A stretch of DNA of 64,000 bases. It comes from Thermoleophilia bacterium UBA2241. Lineage in GTDB: Bacteria; Actinomycetota; Thermoleophilia; UBA2241. A model generated the notes under the pieces. That model was given only the letters and a program-made list of their open reading frames with translations, did not search any database and was not told the origin of the DNA. A program made the translations under genes and the position numbers. Numbering within the stretch: the stretch's first letter is position 1; each line of letters begins with the position of its first letter. The stretch lies in the NCBI GenBank assembly GCA_002347645.1, contig DDYF01000027.1:50195-114194 (forward strand), in the 5' to 3' direction. Shown one piece after another: positions 17,666 through 24,885 of the stretch.

Positions 17666-18274
17666 TCAGGCCCCGTCCCCGCCCCACGGCGGGTAGAGGT
17701 CGTGCGTGAAGCCGAGGACACCGAGGACCTTCCCGACGACGTGGTCGACCGCGTCGTCGAGCGTCTGAGGGCGATTGTAGAAGGCCGGCATCGCGGGGAC
17801 GATCATCGCGCCCGCCTCGCTCGCCTCGAGCAGCCGGCGCAGGTGGATGGACGAGAGAGGCATCTCCCGTGGGACGAGGACGAGCGGACGCCGTTCCTTG
17901 AGCGCGACCATGCCCACGCGGTGGATGAGCGTCTCCGTCAGGCCCAGGGCGATGGCGGCGGCGGTCGAGAGCGAACACGGGCAGACGATCGCGGCGTCCG
18001 GCGCCGCCGAACCGCTCGACGGAGGCGCCGCCAGATCGCCAGGAAGGTAGGCCTCGGCCTGGGCCTGCGCTCTCTCGAGCAGCTGCGCGGTCACCGCGGC
18101 GCGCCCCGGCGTCGGGAGATCCAACTCGTGCTGCACCACGTCGACGCCGACGTCGGAGAGGCAGACGGAGAGCGAGCACCCGCGCTCGGCGAGCGCCGTC
18201 AGGAGACGGAGCGCGTAGGGCGCCCCGCTGGCACCGGTGATCCCCAAGAAGATGGACGTCGGTCGTGCGTTCAT
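17666..18274 (-). CDS. ubiX: Flavin prenyltransferase UbiX
   Basis: A 202-aa enzyme that prenylates FMNH2 with dimethylallyl phosphate to make prenyl-FMN, the cofactor of UbiD decarboxylases. It begins with the FMN-binding GITGASGAPY (residues 11-20) and has the PLVLVPREMPLSSIHL active-site stretch and the IVPAMPAFYN loop. It lies between a lipoprotein gene (22 nt) and dxs (38 nt), whose pathway supplies the prenyl unit. A UbiD homologue at 46.8-48.5 kb in the same window is a natural client. Confidence 0.94.
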   Translation of the reverse strand: MNARPTSIFLGITGASGAPYALRLLTALAERGCSLSVCLSDVGVDVVQHELDLPTPGRAAVTAQLLERAQAQAEAYLPGDLAAPPSSGSAAPDAAIVCPCSLSTAAAIALGLTETLIHRVGMVALKERRPLVLVPREMPLSSIHLRRLLEASEAGAMIVPAMPAFYNRPQTLDDAVDHVVGKVLGVLGFTHDLYPPWGGDGA

Positions 18275-18296
18275 GGCGCGGCCGATTGTAGCAGGC

Positions 18297-18992
18297 TCAC
18301 GGTGGGGTCCGCAGGCCGGCGAGCACGCGGAGGGCGTCCCCCTCCGACGACCCCGCGACGGCGACGGCGACGGGAAGCGCGCGTCGCCGCGCGGCGACGA
18401 CGACGAGGCCGTCCGAGGCGCGGCGCCAGAGCCTTGCCCCGCGCCAGCTGCGCGCCAGGCGCTCCCAGCGACCCTCACCGGGAAGCCGCCCGCCGCCCAC
18501 ATGCAGAAGGATGAGGCCCTTCCCGTCGGTGAACGAGACCCGGTAGCCGCCGCACCAAGTCTGGGGATTGGGCAGCGCGCTGCCGTCGCCGACCGAGACG
18601 TACGGCGCGGCCAGCCCGTAGCTGCGGGGCAGCCAACCCGGCACGATCACGTCATCGATCCCCGAGCCCGTCCTCACTGCCTTTACGCGGAGGCGAACGC
18701 CGTCGGCGCGTCGCAGACCGGGCGGCAGGACTCCCCCGGGGTGTGCGGCCCGAAAGGCGTCGTCGATCGATGACTGCACTGCCGTCGGGCGATTCGTCGC
18801 GTGACGAGACTCGACAGGACCTTGTGAGGGCGACGCACATCCGCCAGAGACCAGCGCCAGCGAAACGGCGACCATCCAGCACGCCCAGCGCCCTCCAGAC
18901 CAGTCGGTCCGCGCCTGTCTTGAACTCCGCCGCTCCGCAGCTCCCTGAGCACCAGGCGGACGTGGCACGGACAAGCGCTTCGACATCATCAT
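18297..18992 (-). CDS. Hypothetical secreted or lipid-anchored protein
   Basis: A 231-aa protein not assigned to a family. A hydrophobic stretch (about residues 38-50) ends in LVSGGCAS, which could be a lipobox, although Ser at -3 is atypical. The remainder has a WCGGYRVSFTDGKGLILLHVGGG core and an Arg-rich C-terminal part. The N-terminal segment before the hydrophobic stretch is long (39 aa), so the true start may be internal; however GGAGGTGA stands 12-13 nt before the ATG at 18992, with another ATG at 18986. It is the first gene of the operon towards recN. Confidence 0.5.
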   Translation of the reverse strand: MMMSKRLSVPRPPGAQGAAERRSSRQARTDWSGGRWACWMVAVSLALVSGGCASPSQGPVESRHATNRPTAVQSSIDDAFRAAHPGGVLPPGLRRADGVRLRVKAVRTGSGIDDVIVPGWLPRSYGLAAPYVSVGDGSALPNPQTWCGGYRVSFTDGKGLILLHVGGGRLPGEGRWERLARSWRGARLWRRASDGLVVVAARRRALPVAVAVAGSSEGDALRVLAGLRTPP

Positions 18993-19122
18993 GATTGCGC
19001 GCTCACCTCCAGCAGACCCGCCGCGCCGCGCCCAGAAGCCTGGCGGCTTCTCGCGCGCGTCTTGCCTGAGCGGCGCCGGGGAACTTGCGCCGCCGCCGGC
19101 GACTTCGTACGCTGCCCGTGAA

Positions 19123-20013
19123 GTGGAACCACAATCTCACAGCGAGACCGCCCCTCTCCAAGGCTCCGTAGACCGCACTGTCTGCGTTCTGGAGCACCTC
19201 GCTTCGCGCAACCATTCCGTACCGACGGCAGTAGTCGGCCGTCAATGCGGTATCCCTCGCTCGAGTCTGTACAACCTTCTCAATGTACTCAAGACCCGGA
19301 GCTGGGTCGAGTACGATGCTGTCGCCCGCGGCTGGACGCTTGGAGACCGTGTGCGGGCGCTCTCGAGAGAGCCACTGTTGACGGACGCTCTGCGCGTCCT
19401 CGACTGCTTCGACGGTGAGACCGGATACCTCCTCGAACAGGAGATAGCCGTCCGCGCGCAGCTTCCGCACGAGGTCGTCCAGGTCGTCGTCGCGCGCCTC
19501 GAGGCCAGTGGCATCATGACACGTTCCGACAGCGACGTTTGCGCCCTGGGCCTCCGACTCGTGTCCCTCGCCGGACAAGTCGGGGGACTCGAACGCTTGC
19601 GCTCTTGCGCCCAGCCGTCCCTCATTCGCCTGCGTGACACCACAGCTGAATCCGCCAATCTCGTGGTGCCTGACGGCGAGTTCAGCATCTGCATCGACCA
19701 GGTCGAGAGCCGACAGCCGCTCAGGCATACCGGCTGGATAGGCAAGCGTGTCCCTCTTGCCGGAACGGCGACGGGAGCAGCATTCGCCGGGACGTCGGGC
19801 GCGCAGGTGGCTGACGGCGCAGTCGAGCCCGGTGTCACCGCCGTCGCGTGCCTAGTGCAGGGGGCACACGACCCCAGGGCGGTCGTCGGACTGACCGGCC
19901 CGTCGTTCAGGCTCTCGGGACAGGTTCTGGTCCTCGCCCGCATTGCAGTCGAATCTGCCGCCCAAGACATAGGCGAACGTCTCGCGGACCCGCACATCGC
20001 GGCCCGACCCTGA
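19123..20013 (+). CDS. IclR-family transcriptional regulator with two winged-helix segments
   Basis: The GTG at 19123 is preferred over the ATG at 18991. It places the IclR-type SVDRTVCVLEHLA about 15 residues from the N-terminus, as is usual, and avoids overlap with the divergent lipoprotein start. From there the protein is 296 aa. The first winged helix (about residues 15-75) contains PRSSLYNLLNVLKTRSWVEYD. A second helix-turn-helix-like stretch follows (about 80-140, LPHEVVQVVVARLEASGIM). The effector domain (about 150-290) keeps RVPLAGTATGAAFAG and the GLTGPSFRLS motif but seems to lack the usual middle helices. It stands in front of an amide/peptide uptake cluster and probably controls it. 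Confidence 0.75.
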   Translation: MEPQSHSETAPLQGSVDRTVCVLEHLASRNHSVPTAVVGRQCGIPRSSLYNLLNVLKTRSWVEYDAVARGWTLGDRVRALSREPLLTDALRVLDCFDGETGYLLEQEIAVRAQLPHEVVQVVVARLEASGIMTRSDSDVCALGLRLVSLAGQVGGLERLRSCAQPSLIRLRDTTAESANLVVPDGEFSICIDQVESRQPLRHTGWIGKRVPLAGTATGAAFAGTSGAQVADGAVEPGVTAVACLVQGAHDPRAVVGLTGPSFRLSGQVLVLARIAVESAAQDIGERLADPHIAARP

Positions 20014-20326
20014 CGCTCCGCACACACGACGCGGCTTCTCATGGAGACAACCGTTTGAACCGGTCTTGTATGCTGGACATGCACTGTGTGGTGACCTCAG
20101 GCCTTGCCGTCGGATTCATGTCACCTCTCCACAATGCGTCTCATATGTTGGAGTTGCTGCTTGACCGCCCGGTGCGCGACGTGTATCCATCACTGCGACG
20201 GCAGAGCGCGACAACACCTGAAGCCGGAAGCCTTGATCGTCGTTCCGCACGTGGGCACGACACCAACCGTCACAGACTCCGGGACGCGGTTCAGTCGTCT
20301 CGTTAAGCACACGAAAGGAGCACGGT
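20014..20326 (+). other. 313-nt intergenic region without a gene
   Basis: This gap lies between the regulator gene and the 163-aa protein gene. I see no tRNA, repeat or credible coding frame. It probably carries the promoter and operator of the downstream uptake operon; one promoter candidate is listed separately. Confidence 0.5.
20161..20189 (+). promoter_or_regulatory. Candidate promoter of the uptake operon
   Basis: TTGACC (5 of 6 to the -35 consensus), a 17-nt spacer and TATCCA (-10, 3 of 6) lie about 140 nt upstream of the first gene. Spacing is ideal but the -10 is weak. Confidence 0.3.
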
Positions 20327-20818
20327 ATGGGAGTACAAGAGATCATGGACGCGCTCGACCGCGAGCGGCAAGCCATTTGGCTGGAGCCTCCCGAGGAGGT
20401 CTGCGGCATCATGCGCGGCGACATACCGCGCGGTACAGGCTCGAAGGGCCAGTACCTCTCCACCCTCATCTTCGCCGAGAACGAACTCCGTACGATGACC
20501 GATGAGATCCTGTGGTACATGTGGGAACTCGCGGCCGTCAAGGGCGGAGTCAACCTCGAATCGCTCCAAGCGCTGACCGCGTCGCTGGTCGACTACAAGG
20601 GACACATGTTCGACTACGTCGGACTGCCCCGTACCGGCGCGTTCGTCGCCCAGTACGTCGACGGCGTGCGCCAGTGTGAGGATCTCGAGGAGTTCTCCAA
20701 GCTTACCGGTGCGGCACTCAGTTATCTCAACCGAGTCCACGGGTGGGTCGACATCCTCTTCCCGTGGGGTATCTGCGACGGCTTCCGACAGAAGCCGCGG
20801 TACGGACGCGCCTCGTGA
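20327..20818 (+). CDS. Hypothetical protein (163 aa), first gene of uptake operon
   Basis: Start supported by GAAAGGAG 6-7 nt before the ATG. The protein is soluble, acidic in its first half and predicted mainly helical. It has several Trp/Tyr-rich positions (IWLEPPEEVCGIM, ILWYMWELAAVKGG, HGWVDILFPWGICDGF) and no signal peptide or membrane span. I do not recognise a family. It is followed 41 nt later by the DUF3830-like gene and then the ABC importer, so it may be an enzyme or substrate-handling protein of that pathway. Three Cys are present (CGIM, QCEDL, ICDGF) but not in a metal-binding spacing. Confidence 0.7.
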   Translation: MGVQEIMDALDRERQAIWLEPPEEVCGIMRGDIPRGTGSKGQYLSTLIFAENELRTMTDEILWYMWELAAVKGGVNLESLQALTASLVDYKGHMFDYVGLPRTGAFVAQYVDGVRQCEDLEEFSKLTGAALSYLNRVHGWVDILFPWGICDGFRQKPRYGRAS

Positions 20819-20859
20819 ACCTAGTCGCCACGCCAACCACACGACGAGAGGAACACACG

Positions 20860-21294
20860 TTGAAGGTCAAGATGATCGTCGCGGGCGAACCGGTCGGCGT
20901 CCTTGAGATATGGGAAGACAAGGTGCCCAACGTGTCGGCCAAGATCAGAGCCCTGCTGCCGTTCGTGACCACCATGCAGCACGGCAAGCTGACCGGCGAC
21001 CTGCTCCTGATGCAGACTCCTATCGTCGAGGCTTGGGAGAACGTCTTCTACCCCGACGAGGAGTTCGTCGCGGAACGGAAGGCCGCAAATGAGGGTGACG
21101 TGGGGATGCCGGTCTCCTTCTACCCTCCTCGACAGCAGATCTCCATCCTCTACGGGCCCTTCCCCATGGAGCCGTTGCCAGTCAGCGCCATCGGGCAAGT
21201 CGTCGCGGGCCACGAGAGGATCAAGGCGATTGCGATGGAGTGCTGGTTCGATCCGGGCCAGCAGATCGAGCTCGTCCTTGACGAAGAGGGCTAA
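20860..21294 (+). CDS. DUF3830 cyclophilin-like family protein
   Basis: A 144-aa protein resembling the DUF3830 family, which has a cyclophilin-like beta-barrel and often sits beside amidohydrolases and ABC importers. Recognisable features are the N-terminal beta strands with AGEPVGVLEIWEDKVPNVSAKI, the PFVTTMQHGKLTGDLLLM stretch and the ISILYGPFPMEPLPVSAIG segment near the end. Start at TTG 20860 is chosen because GAGAGG lies 8-9 nt upstream; the frame is open further upstream but lacks a ribosome-binding site. Function is unknown. No catalytic assignment should be made. Confidence 0.65.
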   Translation: MKVKMIVAGEPVGVLEIWEDKVPNVSAKIRALLPFVTTMQHGKLTGDLLLMQTPIVEAWENVFYPDEEFVAERKAANEGDVGMPVSFYPPRQQISILYGPFPMEPLPVSAIGQVVAGHERIKAIAMECWFDPGQQIELVLDEEG

Positions 21295-21334
21295 CGGACA
21301 CTGACCGCCATCCATTCCCACGCGAGGGGGAGCA

Positions 21335-22963
21335 ATGAATGATCACCACGGCACGCGCATCAGCGGCGGGGCACTGGGCGAGAGCGTCTGGGCTCGGCCG
21401 ATGAGCCGCAGGCAATTCATGACGACTGCCGGCATCGTCGCCGGGACACTCGCTGCCGGCAGCATCCTGTCGGCATGCGGCGAAGACGAAGGGCCCTCGC
21501 CCGCCCCCGCAGCGTCGACTGGGACCATGGTTCGCGGCGGCACACTCCGCGTCGGACTCGTGGGTCTGAGCACCACCGACTCCCGCGACCCCGCTGCCGC
21601 GACGACGGCGGGCGGCTATGCCTTGGCCCGTCAGCTCTTCAACTCCCTCATGGTGTACGGACCAGATGGGAGCCTCGTGCCCAGCCTCGCCGAGGAGGTC
21701 AGTGCGGTGAGCGGTGACGAATGGGTCGTTCGCCTTCGCGACGCTGAATGGCATGACGGCAAGCCGGTGACGGCCGAAGACGTCATCTTCACGTTCCAGC
21801 GCATCCTCGACCCAGACGATCCGCTGCCGAACGCCTCAGCCGTCGCGTTCATCGACGCCGGAAACATGAAGAAGGAGGACGACAAGACCGTCCGCTTCCA
21901 CCTGACGTACCCCACCGTCACCTTCGCCGACGCCATGGCCTCTCCGCTTCAGTCGATTGTTCCCGTCGGCTTCGACCCGGCCAATCCGGTCGGTTCGGGC
22001 GCGTTCATGCTCGATCAGTTCTCCCCCGGCGAGCGCTACACGTTTAAGCGCTTCGAGTCATTCTGGGCGCCAGGCGAACCGCGCGTCGACGAGTTGGTCC
22101 TCATCGGGTTCCCCGACAGCTCGGCGGAGGTCAATGCCCTCATCGGCGGGCAGGTGGATGTAGCTCCAGGGATGGATGCCGCACTGGTCCGCGTCGTCGA
22201 GGCCGCTGGCGAGGGCTTCGTCATCGACGAGTACGAGTCGACCGCCACGCTGTGTTGGCAGATGCACTGCGGACAGAAGCCCTTCGACAACGTGAGCGTG
22301 CGCCAGGCTCTCCGCCTGGCGGTCGACCGTCCGGGGATCGTGGAGCGCGTCTACGACGGGCACGCCTCGATAGGCAACGACCTCTTCAACAAGTTCGACT
22401 CAGGTTACGCCGTGGACATCTCGCAGCGCGAGAGGGACCCTGAGCAGTCCCTGGCCTTGCTGAAGCAGGCGGGCTATGACCGTGTCGCCGTCGAACTAAC
22501 CGGGGCACCGGTGGCCGCGACCGCCAACAAGCAGAACGAAGCGCTCGTCAGCCAGGCCAAGGAGGGCGGGTTCGACATCACGTTCCGGAAGGTGGATGTC
22601 GCGACCTACTACGGGGAGTCCTACGGGACCTATCCGCTTTCGCTGTCCTTCTGGGGCAACCTCAGCATCCTTGACCAGGCCGCTCTCACCGTCGTCGAGG
22701 GTTCGCCATACAACGCCACCAAGTGGTCGGACACCGAGTTCGACGCGCTCTACGAGCAGGCGCTCGCCGAGCCAGACGACGCCAAGCGTCACGACCTCAT
22801 GCGCCAGATGCAGCAGATCCAGTGGGAGCGCGGGTCGTACGTGGTAGCACAGTTCCAGAACACGCTCACGGGATACTCGAGCAAGGTGGCCGGCTATCAG
22901 CCGGCTCCTATGGGTGAGCCAGCCAGCGACTACGGTTTCCGCCAGATGGGGTTCACCTCCTGA
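21335..22963 (+). CDS. ABC transporter substrate-binding protein, family 5 (oligopeptide type), Tat lipoprotein
   Basis: A 542-aa extracellular solute-binding protein of the DppA/OppA type. The N-terminus has a twin-arginine motif (SRRQFM, Arg25-Arg26), a hydrophobic stretch and a lipobox ending at Cys48 (ILSAC), so it is probably Tat-exported and lipid-anchored. The mature part has family-5 landmarks such as EEVSAVSGDEWVVRLRD, WHDGKPVTAEDVIFTFQRI and VRQALRLAVDRPGI. GGGGGAG precedes the ATG. Two permeases and a fused ATPase follow. The ligand is unknown: a peptide or other amide. Confidence 0.92.
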   Translation: MNDHHGTRISGGALGESVWARPMSRRQFMTTAGIVAGTLAAGSILSACGEDEGPSPAPAASTGTMVRGGTLRVGLVGLSTTDSRDPAAATTAGGYALARQLFNSLMVYGPDGSLVPSLAEEVSAVSGDEWVVRLRDAEWHDGKPVTAEDVIFTFQRILDPDDPLPNASAVAFIDAGNMKKEDDKTVRFHLTYPTVTFADAMASPLQSIVPVGFDPANPVGSGAFMLDQFSPGERYTFKRFESFWAPGEPRVDELVLIGFPDSSAEVNALIGGQVDVAPGMDAALVRVVEAAGEGFVIDEYESTATLCWQMHCGQKPFDNVSVRQALRLAVDRPGIVERVYDGHASIGNDLFNKFDSGYAVDISQRERDPEQSLALLKQAGYDRVAVELTGAPVAATANKQNEALVSQAKEGGFDITFRKVDVATYYGESYGTYPLSLSFWGNLSILDQAALTVVEGSPYNATKWSDTEFDALYEQALAEPDDAKRHDLMRQMQQIQWERGSYVVAQFQNTLTGYSSKVAGYQPAPMGEPASDYGFRQMGFTS

Positions 22964-22975
22964 GCGCTCCATGAC

Positions 22976-23962
22976 ATGCCGCAAGAGCCTGCGCGCGCCA
23001 TGAAGCGCCCGCTCACGCGTCTGCTGGTCACGCGGATCGTGTTCGGCCTCGGCATGCTTTGGGCCGTCTCGATCCTCGTGTTCTTCTTCACCCAGGCCCT
23101 GCCGGGCGATGTCGCACGACAGATCCTCGGTCAGAACGCGACGGCAGAACAGGTTGCACGGCTGCGTCTCGAACTCGGTCTCGACAAGACCGTCGTCGAA
23201 CAGTACGCGACGTGGCTCTGGAGCCTGCTCCAAGGAGATCTCGGCATGTCGCTCGCGAGCGGGACGAGTGTTTGGGACCTCATACGCGGTCGCGTCGTCA
23301 ACTCGCTCGTGCTCGTCGTCATCACGTCGCTCATCACCTTCCCGTTGGCGTTCTACCTTGGCACGAGCGCCGCGCGCCGACGTGGCGGTGTCACCGATGC
23401 GATCGTCTCCGGCCTCGTGCTCGTACTGCTCGCGCTGCCGGGCTTCCTCATAGGCGTCTTGACCGTCGTGCTGTTCGCGACCAACGTGTTCCGCCTGCTC
23501 CCGCCCACTTCGGTGATCGACCCAGCGCGTGCGGCACTCCTGCAACCGAGCTTGCTTGTCCTCCCGGTGCTGGCGCTTGTCCTTGGGTGCCTGCCGTACC
23601 TGACGCAGATGGTGCGCGGGACCATGGTCGAGGCCCTTGACAGCGAGTACGTCACGTGGGCACGGCTCTACGGCGTCTCCGAGCGGCGAGTCGTCTGGTG
23701 GCATGCACTGCGCAACGTAGCGGCGCCGAGCCTCCAGGTCGCCACCAGCACGCTCGTCTACCTCGTCGGCGGCATTGTCGCCGTCGAGACCGTCTTCTCG
23801 TACCCGGGTATGGGTTCGGCCCTCGTCTCGAGTGTGTCAAACCGCGACATCCCGGTCGTTCAGGCCATCACCATGCTGATCGCGGCCACCACGCTGTTCT
23901 TGTACGTCGTCGCAGATGTCGCCGGTATCTTGCTGACGCCGAAGGTCAGGACCAGTCTGTGA
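22976..23962 (+). CDS. ABC transporter permease, DppB-type
   Basis: A 328-aa inner-membrane permease with about six membrane spans. It has the DppB-type N-terminus (ILVFFFTQALPGDVARQILG) and the ATPase-contacting EAA loop (EALDSEYVTWARLYGVSERRV). It starts 12 nt after the binding-protein stop; a second in-frame ATG at 23000, just before the first basic/hydrophobic stretch, is an equally good start. Its stop overlaps the next gene's GTG start. Confidence 0.9.
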   Translation: MPQEPARAMKRPLTRLLVTRIVFGLGMLWAVSILVFFFTQALPGDVARQILGQNATAEQVARLRLELGLDKTVVEQYATWLWSLLQGDLGMSLASGTSVWDLIRGRVVNSLVLVVITSLITFPLAFYLGTSAARRRGGVTDAIVSGLVLVLLALPGFLIGVLTVVLFATNVFRLLPPTSVIDPARAALLQPSLLVLPVLALVLGCLPYLTQMVRGTMVEALDSEYVTWARLYGVSERRVVWWHALRNVAAPSLQVATSTLVYLVGGIVAVETVFSYPGMGSALVSSVSNRDIPVVQAITMLIAATTLFLYVVADVAGILLTPKVRTSL

Positions 23963-24879
23963 CGGCTCCTTCAGACCAGCACCTCACGGACGCCCTGTCG
24001 TCGGCCGCACCCATGGCTACATCCGCCGGCCCTGGTCCTGCAGCGCGGCGATCTCCTGCTCGCCAACGGCTGATGCGCAGCGCGTTCCGTCATGCACGAA
24101 CCCGCATAGGCCTCGCCGCCGTGCTACCTGTTGCCGTCATCGCCTTCGTCGGGCCGTTCGTGAGCCCGCACGACCCCACGGACCTGCTCAGCTCGCCCTA
24201 CGCGAGTCCCACTCGAGCCTATCCTCTCGGTACGGACACGCTAGGACGCGACGTTCTGAGTCAGTTGCTCTGTGGTGGGCTAGACCTGCTGCTGGAGGCA
24301 ATGATCGCAACCCTCCTGGGTGTGGGCCTTGCGGTCATCCTCGGCATGCTGCTGGGTACGTCCTCGTCACGTGCGAGCGGCTTCGCCCTTCGCGTCAACG
24401 ACACCCTGCTCGCGCTGCCGCAGATCGTCCTGGCTCTCCTCGTCCTGACCCGCATAGGCCCGAGCGTCGCCGCGCTCGTCCTGGTCGTGGCTGCCTTCCA
24501 TGTACCGCAGACAACGCGGGTGATCAGGGCGGCGACTCTCGGAGTCGCGCAGGAGGATTTCGTCCAGTCAGCCGAGGTCATCGGCATGTCGCGCGGACGC
24601 ATCCTGTTCTTCGAGATTCTCCCGAATATCACCGCGCCGGTCTTCGTGGAGCTGGGGATCAGGCTCGCGATCTCCACGGTCACCCTCGCTTCTCTGGGGT
24701 ACCTGGGGTTCACGGGCGCGCAGACCGACTGGGGCCGGATGGTTTACGAGAACCAGGGTGGTCTCACGATCCAGCCGTGGGCGGTGCTCGCACCTGCTGC
24801 CGCGATCGCGGTCTTCCTGATTGGAATGAACCTCATCTCGGACGGGCTTGCACGAGCCTCCGGAGCCCGAGGGACCTGA
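23959..24879 (+). CDS. ABC transporter permease, DppC-type
   Basis: A 306-aa permease of the DppC type with the N-terminal YPLGTDTLGRDVLSQLL motif and the EAA loop (VQSAEVIGMSRGRILFFEILP). GTG 23959 overlaps the DppB-type stop by GTGA, indicating coupled translation; ATG 24013 is an alternative start. The frame remains open further upstream but there lies over the other permease. It pairs with the preceding gene as the heterodimeric channel. Confidence 0.9.
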   Translation: MTAPSDQHLTDALSSAAPMATSAGPGPAARRSPARQRLMRSAFRHARTRIGLAAVLPVAVIAFVGPFVSPHDPTDLLSSPYASPTRAYPLGTDTLGRDVLSQLLCGGLDLLLEAMIATLLGVGLAVILGMLLGTSSSRASGFALRVNDTLLALPQIVLALLVLTRIGPSVAALVLVVAAFHVPQTTRVIRAATLGVAQEDFVQSAEVIGMSRGRILFFEILPNITAPVFVELGIRLAISTVTLASLGYLGFTGAQTDWGRMVYENQGGLTIQPWAVLAPAAAIAVFLIGMNLISDGLARASGARGT

Positions 24880-24885
24880 GAGCGC

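Noticed and set aside
15531..17696. 720-codon plus-strand open frame opposite tlyA and dxs
   Set aside because: Shadow of two certain genes on the other strand. No domain, and composition typical of antisense frames.
18991..19122. ATG 18991 as start of the IclR-type regulator
   Set aside because: It would overlap the divergent lipoprotein start and add a 44-residue Pro/Arg/Ala-rich N-terminus not seen in the family. GTG 19123 fits better.
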